From Metellina segmentata (lineage: Eukaryota; Arthropoda; Arachnida; Araneae; Tetragnathidae), in NCBI GenBank assembly GCA_947359465.1, contig OX375876.1:70810998-70874997 (forward strand): a stretch of DNA of 64,000 nt. The letters run 5' to 3'. Made by a program: the position numbers and the translations under genes. This document shows positions 45,165-54,830 of this stretch, piece by piece. The notes beneath the pieces were generated by a model. That model searched no databases, was not told the origin of the DNA, and saw nothing but the letters and a program-made list of their open reading frames with translations. Positions within the stretch are counted from its first letter, which is position 1. Each line of letters opens with the position of its first letter.

Positions 45165-46330
45165 ACACTACATTTGACATCTACCCATTCAATGAACGAC
45201 AATTTTCAGAGAAGCAAAAACAAGGAACCACTGCAAGAAGAAAAATCTTCTGCTTCACAAGATATTTTACTATAGTTGCCCCATAATATTCAAGAGGACG
45301 AGCCAGCACATAGTAGTCTCACGTATCGATAATACCTTACAAAATTTGTGCTCTACGTATAGTGTTCCAGAAGAAATACTGCTAAATTACAACGATCCTC
45401 AATCCTGGCCTGCTATTCTCTTGTCACATATGGTCCAGATTAAGGCATTAACTTTTAACTCGTTGAAAGCAGACGATTCAGGGCGAAAATTTACTAAGGA
45501 TTAGTTTTATGTTAAACAAATTAATGGAGAAACTGTTAGAAGCAAATGTATTTTATATTCTATTAATCAAAATGCAGTATTTGCTTTCCTTGCATGCCTT
45601 TTAGACACAAATCGCATAATCTTTCAGACACAAATCGCATTATCTTTTAGACACAAATCGCATAATTTTTTAGACCCACAAAGAGGATTTCATGATTGGA
45701 GGCATCCTGTTATTCCCCAACACGAAAATTCTCCGGAGCACCGAAATAAGTTTGTGAAATGGAAAGTCAGGTAATGCAATTGATTATGTAGTTAATTCAA
45801 TAAACAAGGCAAATTTTAGGGAGAAGTGCACGCATTTTGGAAATTAATAATTTAGCATTATTTGTATCTTGTGCAGCTCATGATCTAAATTTATCCGGTG
45901 TCCACGCTACATCTACAACTTCAGAAATGATTACTTTTTTGGTATTGTACAGATTATTTAATTTTTTCTAATCCCCAACAACATGTCGAGACATTTTAAT
46001 AAAGTGCCTATAATTATCACTTAGAAGTTTTTCTGATGCAAGGTGTGGTCATCAAAGGCCTGTGCAATAAAGGCGCTGTATTTACAATTATCTGAAGTAA
46101 TGATAGGGCTGCAAACTATTTTTCAAATCCGGAAGCTGTATTGAATGCAAAGAGATGGATTTTGCAAATTAATTAGATTTTATATGTACTCTTTTTCTAT
46201 GTGGAATAAAATTCTCAATGCATCGATCGAACATATAAAGCATTACAACAGAAAGATTTGTCAATAGATTGTGGAACAAAATTAATTACTGGTGTAAGGT
46301 TTAGATGGCCATCAACCTCCAAGTTCGGTT
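45165..46330 (+). pseudogene. hAT transposase, N-terminal and catalytic region fragments
   Basis: Fragments in order: YNDPQSWPAILLSHMVQI near 45390 and QNAVFAFLACLLDTNR near 45570. Next come GFHDWRHPVIPQHENSPEHR near 45685-45750 (the TTF-type zinc-finger region of ZMYM1-like hAT proteins) and SCAAHDLNLSGVHATSTTS near 45875-45920. The last are YRLFNFF near 45945 and VWNKILNAIDRTYKALQQKDL near 46200. Stops and frameshifts break it throughout. A 23-bp tandem triplication (45602-45672) interrupts the zinc-finger region. Confidence 0.7.
45602..45672 (+). repeat. 23-bp tandem repeat, three copies
   Basis: AGACACAAATCGCATAATCT-type units start at 45603, 45626 and 45649. The repeat lies in the coding part of the dead hAT gene, and 23 is not a multiple of three, so it also destroys the frame. 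Confidence 0.88.
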
Positions 46331-46762
46331 GTTTGCTGACGCTACTCCCGAACGATGTCTTATCGTGTTTCAAAACTTGTAAATTAAATGTATATACCTA
46401 ATTTCAATCATAAATAAAAGGTTTGGACCTTATAAATTTAGTTGTGCCCTTTATTTAAGATGGAGGGACTTCAGTACTGGATTACGTAGTACATTACAAG
46501 GGCTTCGAGATACAAGTTTTGAACAAATTTGGCTGAAGAAATAGGTATAGAGAAGGGATTTTTTAAAAAACGAAAGAGAAAAGTTAAGATAATGGAAATA
46601 GATGAAACACCAGATGAAGGAAGTAACTTGACACAAGAATAATTATTTAAAATACAAATTTAGTGTTCTTGACGCTATTGTCTTAAATAAATTGGCGTAA
46701 TCCAAAAATGAAAAATATCTGTGACGGTTTTTGCTTTCTCTGTGGTTCGTCTTTACGATATA

Positions 46763-47646
46763 CACAGTCCAGTCACATTGATGTGACCACCTGTCAAAAG
46801 CCAGAATAACCACCTTTGGCAGAGCGGACCGCTGCGAGACGTGCAGGAAGAGAGTCAATTAGGTTTCTGATGATGAGTGCACCCAGTGAATGCCAGGAAA
46901 ACATTCCCCAAACCATAATGCTCCCTCCTCCAGCCTGGATCCTTCCGGCAATTGTTGCAGGGTGTTTGCTTTCAGACGTTTCACGCCGTATGCGCCAACG
47001 TCCATCTGTCCGATGGAGCATAAAACGTGATTCATCGGAAAAAGCCACCTGACGCCACTCTGTGGACGTCCAGTTGCGGTACTGGCGTGCAAATTCCAGC
47101 CTTCGTCGCCGATGAACAGCAGTCATCATAGGTGCATTAACCAGGCGTCTGCTGCGGAGGCCCATGCGCAGCAACGTTCGCTGAACCGTTGTGGAGGATA
47201 CACTCTCCGTAGCCCCTTGGTTCATCTGGGCGGTCAGTTGCTCAACAGTTGCACGTCTATTCGCCCGAATGCATCTCCGTAGCCTCCGTTCGCCTATGTT
47301 ATCTATAGCCCGTGGTGCACCACATGTGCCACGCCGCTGATTCTGGATAGTGCCATTTTGCCATGCACGGTATACTTTTACCACGGCGGCACGCGAACAG
47401 TTCATAAAATTAGCCGTTTCCGAAATGCTTCCACCTTTGGCCCGAAAGCCAATAATCATGCCCTTTTGGACGTCGGATAAATCGCTACGTTTCTGCATTA
47501 CGCCAACGATTGAAATGCTTTCCGATTCCATAGGACATCCTTTATATACATTCCACTGCAATGTGCTGCCACCTGCCTTTTGTGATTGGTTATTTCACGT
47601 TGACGTCGAAAGTAGGTGGTGGTCACATTAATGTGACTGGACTGTG
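46763..47646 (-). mobile_element. Tc1-like DD36E-family element, internally deleted, complete ends
   Basis: Both ends are present: CACAGTCCAGTCACATTGAT on the left and CACAGTCCAGTCACATTAAT when the right is reversed. TA lies at 46761-46762 and 47647-47648. At 884 bp it lacks the catalytic second half of the transposase. It sits in the C-terminal part of the hAT gene, whose uninterrupted counterpart lies at about 44640-44700 in the nested derivative. Confidence 0.9.
46794..47561 (-). pseudogene. Tc1-like transposase with catalytic core deleted
   Basis: An open frame of 255 codons on the minus strand. It has helix-turn-helix regions (GMIIGFRAKGGSISETANFM; RRATVEQLTAQMNQGAT; VSSTTVQRTLLRMGLRSRRL) and the first catalytic D in QVAFSDESRFMLHRTDG. 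It then has VWGMFSWHSLGALI joined straight to RNLIDSLPARLAAVRSAKGG. The second D and the E are therefore deleted while the frame is kept. The intact DNA-binding half could still bind the family's ends, which is inference. Confidence 0.85.
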
Positions 47647-47669
47647 TATATACACGAGTATTGCTAATT

Positions 47670-48085
47670 TTAAAAAAATCGTCTGCAGATCTCGCTATTA
47701 AACATAGCAAAGGTTCTAAAAAGTACGCATTCACAAGTGAAATTGAAAGTTTTAAGCTTGAAGAAACGACTCTAATACACAAAATATAGAAACTGCATCT
47801 CCGCTTAATATTCTACAGGTTTTTCATGATTTGAGTTCGCGTCGTACCCAAATATCAATGTCGCTCTTCGACTATTTCTAACTCTTCTCGTTTCTATTGC
47901 TTCGTGCGAGAGAAGTTTTGGCAAGTTAAAATTAATAACAAATTATTTAAATCAACTATTGTACAAGAACGATTGTCCGATCTTTCTATTATTTCAATAG
48001 AATACAATATCGTTGAAAATATTAATTATGATGATGTAGTAAATGAATTTGCTGAAATGAAAGTCAGAAAAGTGCAATTAAAATA
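47670..48085 (+). pseudogene. hAT transposase C-terminal dimerisation domain
   Basis: After frameshifts the translation gives YPNINVALRLFLTLLVSIAS-like sequence, SCERSFGKLKLITNYLKSTI and QERLSDLSIISIEYNIVENI, ending VNEFAEMKVRKVQLK with a stop at 48085. This is the hATC dimerisation region. The last 60 codons are open (47904-48085). The right inverted repeat follows at 48203. Confidence 0.8.
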
Positions 48086-48359
48086 AATCTTATTAAAAAT
48101 CTATTGCAATGTATTTGTTTTATTATTTTCTCAAACCTAATTAATTAAGGGGCCTAAATGCATATTCCTGAGCAGGGCACAGGAATGGCTAGTTACGGCA
48201 ATGATTGAGGCATCTAAAATTCAATGAGTCATTTAAAAGTTAATAATAAAATGCAAGAATATTGAAAGCTTTGTTGGAATAGAATATATGTAATCCTTGG
48301 ATTTTTATACTTCAATAAGGGATTGCAAATTAAATGGATATATTGAAAAGATCAGCCGA

Positions 48360-48590
48360 TCAAACGGTATAGTAGTTAATCTGTTAGCCTTTGGATAGTA
48401 AGGTTCCTGGTTCGAATCCGGGTCACCTTAAATCCGTTGTGGCCGAAAGTCCTCACGTTTGTTGTGGAAGTTTGGAAAGTGGGGTGCCAGCTCAGATGTT
48501 GCCTTGTCATCTGACAGTGGTTAAAAATTTTGTGCCGATACATCGAATGGTTTAGGCTGGGTAGGGGGGACGGTGGTCACTAGTTGAATA
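48360..48590 (+). repeat. tRNA-headed SINE-like repeat, copy 5 (best box B)
   Basis: The head has a box-A-like TAGTAGTTAATCTG and a perfect RNA polymerase III box B, GGTTCGAATCC (48409-48419). The body has TTAAATCCGTTGTGGCCGAA, AAGTCCTCACGTTTGTTGTG, AGTGGGGTGCCAGCTCAG and TTGTCATCTGACAGTGG. The usual GGACCGTCG tail is not clear here. It is a SINE head rather than a tRNA gene because no acceptor stem can be paired. Confidence 0.72.
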
Positions 48591-50416
48591 TATTGAAAAG
48601 ATCACAGGCGATGAAGGATACTAGTTAATAAGTGTGGTGAAAGATAGTCTATTTAATGGTTCACTGTAGTTGCAGTATTAATAACATTTTAGAAACTGAA
48701 GATTGACTTATAAGAGAAATATGATGAATTCTCAGGTCGTTGAAAATATATCCATAAGCTTCTCCAGTGCTCAACAGTCAACATATAATCTGCTTCAGTA
48801 TAAGCACCATGAATTCAGAATATTACTGTAATAAAACTTTATCCCAAACACATTATATTACACCTTAGAAATGTTTTCTTGTACCTTCCGAATAAAAGTG
48901 AGTACTTTTTGTATCAGAATTTGTAGCAATTATTTCATGATGCAATTCTTTATTAAGGCCCTTTTCTTGTAATTTCTAAGATGCAAATACAAATCATTCA
49001 AGTTCATTGTAAATTCCCCCAAAGCAGAAAGTTTGATTATGTCATCACAATTAACCATTTTACTAACATGAAATGAATCTTAATCATTAAACATGTAAAC
49101 AGCAGTTGCAGCAATTTAATATACAGTATTCCTTTCCCTATTAAGCATTTTAAAGTAATGCAAAAGTTCTGTCTTTGCATACGAGTTCTGCATATCTTTG
49201 CACAGGTAAGAATGTTAAAGTATTATTTAACACAGAAGTAAATGAATAGCAGAGTAAAAATCAGTACTTATGAAGGTAAATATCTTAGTTGAACTTTGTT
49301 TGAATCCAAATTTCTGAGTTAAATATATCAATTTTTTATAAATTATAATTTAAGCTAAAACAATTGGGTGGTACATCTTTGTTTTTCAGTTGCATGAGTT
49401 AGAAAATCTCTTAATTAAAAGAATGTAAATCACCTAATTTGAAAACTTTGTATCCACTTGAAAAACAATATGAATCCGTCACATATTAAAATGAAATATT
49501 TTAGTATTTGAACTGACCTCAAGGTAAGTATTGTGGAACATGTTAGTGGGAGTTAATACAAACAGGATGCCCATATTTCCTTGAGACAAAAATTGAGATA
49601 GTGGGATAGCTTAAAAGGGATGGCTGTTATGGAATATTATGTGTTCATAAAAAAGTAGAATGATAAGTTTTATTATGTAACCATATTGAGCCAAATGAAG
49701 ACTATTATTCAGTGACAGAACCCATACAAAAATTTTGATATAGGGGGAGACAGCACTTCACAATTGCACCATGAATATTTCTTTGAAGTAACACATTGTG
49801 TAGACAATTTAAATGTTTTAATCATATCAAAACTTCTCACATTCCACGACATAGCTTGCAATTAATACAGGCCCTTTATTGTCTCAATCTAGACTTCTCT
49901 TTTGGCTGCATACTGTTCAAAACAAAAAATATGTGTTCTAGAAGACGGAATAAACTCACTAGTCTTGGAAAGTCTAAGCATTTTTGGCCCGTTTCAGATA
50001 AACCTGTACCTATCTATCAGGAATGTTTTTTTAATAAAGCAACTCCATGGTAGTATAAATTAGTGATATCCATGATGACGACATACAATTATTGGTTGAG
50101 AATAATAATTTATGATTGACCATTAAAGTATGTTTACAGATTTTATTTAAAAATATTTTTTTATTAATATAATAGGAGATGGCCACGAAATATGAAAAAA
50201 AAAATGTCCTCTTTGAAATAGTGCAGAAGTATGGTAAAACTGCATATAAAACATTCAGTTACAAATGTATTTTAAAACATTGAACTACAATGAAGTCAAA
50301 TGAGCACAAAACATAGCATACATAAAATGAAAAATATCAAAACTTAAATATATTACAGATCTTTTACAAAAAAATTCATGTTTATTTGGATCCAGTTAAA
50401 ATAAAGCTATGATTAT
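48591..50416. other. Intergenic, downstream of the mTTF gene
   Basis: AT-rich with no mobile-element ends that I can pair. The stretch just below 50417 holds the 3' untranslated region of the minus-strand gene. The frame 49796-50053 matches no family I know. Confidence 0.5.
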
Positions 50417-52116
50417 TCAGCCCCATGAATTTTTTTCTTTCTCTGCTTTCTCCAGCTTTTCTAACTTTTTTTTGAATCGTTCCGTTGAAATGCAGAGATT
50501 AGAGATTGTGGGTAATGACTTTCGAATTTTAAGATACTCGTCAAATCTCTTGCTTAGAGTATCAACACTTGAACAAAACACTCTAGGGAAAAGCCTGATT
50601 TCTTGTGGGGTGTACCCTTTTCCATACAAAAAATTAAGCACCTGAAACAGATTTAAAAATTTTAAGTGTGTATAAACATAATGGGGTAAAAATGGAAGTT
50701 AACAATTGTTTTTCATTACAAATCCAAATAATCTAACAGTATAAATTTCATTACAAATCCAAAGAATCCAATAGTACAAATTTCAGAGTGAATTTTCTTC
50801 TGGTAACTTACACAGATTATTGATAATGTTACAAAATAAATTAAAATTTAGTTAAACAAGAAACTGATAAAAAAGCTTCTTCTGAAAACCCCTTTAAAGA
50901 GTGAACAATGGGATTCTTTCCGACTAGATTGCACAAAACTAGATTTCACTCAATGATGCATTTTATATGCGTGAAAACAAACGCAAAACTTCTAAACTGG
51001 TACAGAATATACTGCTAGGGCTTTATAACAGATGTAGGACTTGAGAGCTTTTAAAACAAGTTTAATAGGCACATTTGTAACCAATAAAGTTAAATTCCTA
51101 TAACCAAAATAATTGAACTCTTAAGAGGTTTTGATAGTAAAAAGTTCAATAACAAGAAGTACTTGTCTTACCTGTTCCAATTTAGGAGTATTAATAGCCT
51201 TCAAAAGTTGATTTTTCTCCATAATATACTGCACATAATCTTTGCTGCATTCTAACTTCTTAGCAAGGTATGTAATTTCATCATCTTCACCTAAAATTTT
51301 CTTGGCTGCACAGTACTTAATTAGTACAGATTCAAAAATGCTTTCAGAGCACCGCAGCATCCACGGCTTCAGCACCACTCCAGCAACTGCCGCTGCTGAA
51401 ATGCGGCTAGCCAGGAGACTTTCATTGTAGTTGAAAATCCAAAGATCTTTCACAATGTACTCTGGACTGATATCTGCACTCTTCAGAATATCCATTTTTA
51501 GTTCTAGTCTTTGGAATTGCATTGTCAATAAGGAGGAGTGCTTTGCAAGAGCAGGCATTAAATCAGAAGGGGATTTCTCGAGATGGTGACAAAGGTATGC
51601 AATCCGGTTAGGAAAACCTTGAATCTCCGATTTGTCATCTCTGGCTTGCTTTGCAGCCTTACGGAGTGCAACAAGTGAGAGAGACATAAGTGGCAATAGC
51701 GCAGTCATATCTGGGTCGAGTTCTGCAATTAGCAATGCTTTGACATAGGAACTGTTATTAATGTTGATGTAATTGATGCACTTCAGCTTGATGTCTTGCA
51801 TGCTACAGCCTCGAGATAGGAGAAGTTTCAGCACTTTGAGCAATTCAGCTTTGTCTTCTGAATGACTGTCATTTGCATCAGAGTCTTTATCTAGGATTAT
51901 ATCTGCCAAATTTTGAACTTCCTTCAAAGAAGCCTCATTGGATGATTGAAAGATTGGTATAAACCTTAGATCAATCAATGGATTAGTTTGTAAAAGCATA
52001 GATCTGTTCTCCCATTTTAAAATAAGTCCTATTGATGACTGAAAAGAGTTTCTGAAAGTGTGAGCATTAATTTTATGCCTGAAGCTGTTCAAAAGGGAAA
52101 ATCTTATTTTCAACAT
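50417..52116 (-). CDS. mTTF: Mitochondrial transcription termination factor (mTERF family)
   Basis: Two coding exons on the minus strand. Exon 1 is 52116-51172 (315 codons) and exon 2 is 50641-50417 (74 codons plus stop), giving 389 residues, close to the roughly 400 of MTERF1/mTTF. The donor is CAG/GTAAGAC and the acceptor TTTCAG/GTG, phase 0. The ATG at 52116 opens a basic, amphipathic presequence (MLKIRFSLLNSFRHK), as expected for mitochondrial import. mTERF helical repeats follow: FPNRIAYLCHHLEKSPSDLM, then the family-typical ISPEYIVKDLWIFNYNES, KPWMLRCSE and GEDDEITYLAKKLECSKDYV. In exon 2 come VLNFLYGKGYTPQEIRLFPR and a basic tail. Such proteins wrap mitochondrial DNA and stop or pause transcription. 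A 5' untranslated exon part (52145-52117) begins after an acceptor at 52146, so at least one more exon lies upstream. Orthology to mTTF rather than mTERF5 is my judgement from motif order. Confidence 0.88.
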
Positions 52117-52145
52117 TCTTAGAAAACCTTGTGGCACTTGTTTTC
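52117..52145 (-). other. 5' UTR part of the mTTF first coding exon
   Basis: On the minus strand TTTTATTCTAG precedes 52145 as a good splice acceptor, and 29 untranslated bases lead to the ATG at 52116. The frame stays open upstream of the acceptor to 52305, but that part is intron-like and hydrophobic, so the later ATG is preferred. Confidence 0.65.
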
Positions 52146-52601
52146 CTAGAATAAAACAATTAGTTAGAAATGTAAATAGAACAAATAATTTTATATGTAT
52201 GCAAACAAAAATGTTTAATGGAAAAGCTAGATTAGAAAGAAATATCGCCAGTTTTTGATGCATTAAATGCATCCAAAATAATGTGATTATATATTTAGTA
52301 TACATTTAAATAAAATAACTATGGAATAACATGGGATTTGTACAATGGAATTAATGGATTTAAAGATCGACTTATGTGTCCATTTTACTGATTTATGAAT
52401 TTTTCTGATTCAAATCATTCCATATACACTGTTTTCCAAAAGGTAAGCATGTGACAGTAAATTTGAAGACGTTATTCAGTGCTTTGCGTGTTTAAATCAC
52501 GTCATAATTTCACATGAAGATAAAAAACTTGGGTGCAAAAAAATTTTAGTAAATAAAATATATTTAGGTAAGTTTTTATTGAATTAACATATATATACAT
52601 A

Positions 52602-53195
52602 CACTACCCTATAATAATGGACCAGAAATCAAGATGTGATGCTACAAGGGGAAGAATACATGCTTTAATAGGGGTACACTTACACAAGCAACCATTCTGA
52701 ACATACTTTCAACAAGGTTTTGACACACAGCTATGGGTATTTGTGTCCATTCCTGCTGCAAGAATGTCGCCAGCTCAGCTGTAGATTTTTGACGTGGTTC
52801 CCTGGTGTGCAAGTGTCATTCTAACTCGTCCCATAAATGTTCTATGGGGTTTAGATTGGGATTCTGAGCAGACCAGGGAAGACGTTTTAAATCCATATCT
52901 TGATATCAATGCTTGACAGAGGCTGCAACATGACATGGAGTGTTGTTGTCCTGGAAGTAACATCACCAGGGAACCACGTTAGAAATCTGCAGCTGAAGTG
53001 GCGACATTCTTGCAGTAGGAATGGACACAAATACCCATAGCTGTGTATCAAAACCTTGTTGAAAGTATGGCCAGAAGGGTTGCTAGTGTAATTGCAGCAC
53101 ATGGGAGACCATCCCCCATTAAAGCAAGTATTCTTTCTCTTATATAATCACATCTTGCTGACCAGTTCATTATCGTAGGTGGGGGGGGGGTAGTG
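52602..53195. mobile_element. Fold-back element made from a Tc1-like 3' end
   Basis: Both ends read CACTACCC inwards and are flanked by TA (52600-52601 and 53196-53197). The arms (about 52602-52800 and 52985-53195) are imperfect inverted copies that both contain the transposase C-terminus (ATFLQQEWTQIPIAVCQNLV on the minus strand; ATFLQ-EWTQIPIAVYQNLV on the plus strand). The centre holds the minus-strand catalytic part QDNNTPCHVAASVKHWYQDM and NPNLNPIEHLWDELE. The element is an inverted duplication of the 3' half of a Tc1-like transposon. A run of ten or more G lies at 53180-53190. Confidence 0.72.
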
Positions 53196-53315
53196 TATAT
53201 TTATATACATATAAATATTTGCATATAATTCAGAAAATTCATAATTTGTTTTGAAAATGGTACAAACAAAGCAAATTTTTAAATGGGATGCGACCAGCCC
53301 TGACCTTTATACAAG

Positions 53316-53587
53316 TGTAGTGATCTGGCAACACAGCAAGGTGACATCAGCAGTTGACGTCACTTTCCTCCAATGCTCTCACACTGTATTAACCAATGAG
53401 AGGGCAGCGGAGGAATATGTTGTGCTTAAAATGAGAATAGAATGTTCACTCAGGATCTCGCAGTTCAGAATGTTTGACCAGCATGTTTCTTGTTGTGTCG
53501 TTGTTAAATTGTTTTAAAGTTTGAATAAATATTTATTTTATGATGAGACTGAATCATTAACGAACACGCACGTAACATCACCTTACA
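53316..53587 (+). repeat. Putative solo LTR
   Basis: A 272-bp block begins TGTAGTGATC and ends ATCACCTTACA, with inverted TGTAGTGAT/ATCAC..TACA termini. It holds an AATAAA near 53525 and a CpG-containing middle, all LTR-like. No exact target duplication and no second copy in the window. Confidence 0.42.
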
Positions 53588-53987
53588 AGCTCCATACCTA
53601 TGTTCCATACCTTCAGTTAGGTGGTGAGGCGCCCCCGAGGGCAATAATTACCATTCCTCTAGAGCAGTTTTCAACTCTTTGAGACTAATTGGAGGGGGTA
53701 AACAAGCAGACAGCACGTCCAAGGTGAGCCCCAAAATTTTTGAGGTTGGTCATCTCATGAAAGCAATGCTTTCACTCTCAAGCTACTCATCCACCATGTT
53801 TGCACTGTGGATGTGAATTATCGTCCACAAGAAATGCCCAACTCACTGCTGCAGTGTAGTCACAAAATGAGATCAAGGGCTTGATCCTGATACCTTTCAG
53901 ACTTCACAGTACTTCTGATGAAAACAAGCAGGTTGATGCGATATTTCAAAGAAAATTCAGCCCACACAATTATACTGGCTGCACAAA
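53588..53987. other. Unassigned sequence after the putative LTR
   Basis: GC-richer than its surroundings in part, with GGTGAGGCGCCCCCGAGG near 53620. It could be leader sequence of a lost LTR element, but no coding is recognised. Confidence 0.35.
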
Positions 53988-54506
53988 CATGGTTCCCACT
54001 CTTTGGTGGGAAAAAAATTCAAGGACTTTTCAAGGCCTATTTGAAGTTTTTCAAGGATTATCGTAAAAATGCAGAAATTCCCTCTGTAACCCCCCATTTT
54101 GGTAGACAACTTTTCTGAAGAACCTCTCTTATAATGTAACCTCTTCATTACCATTCATATACTTAACAATTTCAAACATTTTTCTAGTCAATATTCAATT
54201 ATGTTATGGGAAAACCAAACTGACACAGGAGAATCCCACTGACCTTGAACAAAGAAAATAAACACATGTCTTGATGAACAAGCGTATTTGACGTATTCTT
54301 TGGAAATGGAATAAAAGCACACCTTCTAAGTGCTTGGTGAGAAGCGTGCGTTTTGAGCTGATTCATACTTGAGAAAATTAAAGATTAAAATTTTTCAAAA
54401 TAAATTCAAGGACTTTCAAGTATTTTGCACTGAATTCAAGTACTTTCCAGAGCCTTTGAAAATGGAAATGAAATTCAAGTACTTTTCAAGGTTTGTGGGA
54501 GCCCTG
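53988..54506. mobile_element. hAT-like MITE rich in TTCAAG motifs
   Basis: The ends read CATGGTTCCCACTCTTT and, reversed, CAGGGCTCCCACAAACC, an imperfect inverted repeat of hAT type. The interior is dominated by repeats of TTCAAG(T/G)ACTTTTCAAGG in both orientations. The flanking 8-mers do not match clearly. No coding. Confidence 0.5.
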
Positions 54507-54589
54507 ACAAAAGGCATGGTGTTATTTCTGGGCTAGTTCCATGTTCTAGATCCTCACAAGCCTATTATCGGAATCCAGGGCAAATCTCA

Positions 54590-54830
54590 ACTCATCTCAG
54601 TGAATGCTATATATCTACCATTCCTCTGCTTTTCAAAATACATGCTCACATCACCATCAACTGTGCTCTTCTGCTCAAAGGGACATGAATTCATGGTACC
54701 CGGGCATCCAATCCTTTCATATATAAGCTTTGACGCACAGTAGTAGCAGATATTGACCATTCAATTGTTGTAGTAACCATTGCTCTTACAGTTGACAAGG
54801 ACGCTCGTTGATTGTGCTTAGCCAATCAAG
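54590..54830 (-). pseudogene. Tc1-like transposase fragment
   Basis: The minus-strand translation includes RASLSTVRAMVTTTI, then ISATTVRQSLYMKGLDARVP and a following PLSRRAQLM in the same frame. This resembles the second helix-turn-helix of Tc1-like transposases. It is short and broken. It may belong with the fold-back element at 52.6 kb, but that link is unproved. Confidence 0.38.

Larger units (their letters stand above)
42898..48203 (+). mobile_element. Decayed hAT element (ZMYM1-like) with nested insertions
   Basis: The left end reads CAGTGCCGTAACTAGGC. The right end reversed reads CATTGCCGTAACTAGCC (ending at 48203), a 17-bp inverted repeat with two differences. A start codon at 44225 opens MSKQLANAQKRT. 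Transposase fragments then follow in order to the dimerisation domain at 47.8-48.1 kb. Three later insertions interrupt it: a LINE tail (43680-44217), an internally deleted relative (44399-45156) and a Tc1-like element (46763-47646). The flanking 8-mers do not match, so the two ends might come from different copies. Confidence 0.75.

Noticed and set aside
42890..48211. 8-bp target duplication for the outer hAT element
   Set aside because: AAGATGAG and ATTGAGGC do not match, so the two outer ends cannot be proved to belong to one insertion.
48365..48430. Possible tRNA gene (box A-like and perfect box B)
   Set aside because: No acceptor stem can be paired and the sequence continues into the SINE body shared with four other loci.
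52117..52305. Upstream extension of the mTTF protein to the ATG at 52305
   Set aside because: A good splice acceptor at 52146 separates it, the extension is hydrophobic and intron-like, and the downstream ATG opens a typical mitochondrial presequence.
53980..54514. 8-bp target duplication around the hAT-like MITE
   Set aside because: TGCACAAA and ACAAAAGG share only a shifted ACAAA, so it is not counted as a duplication.
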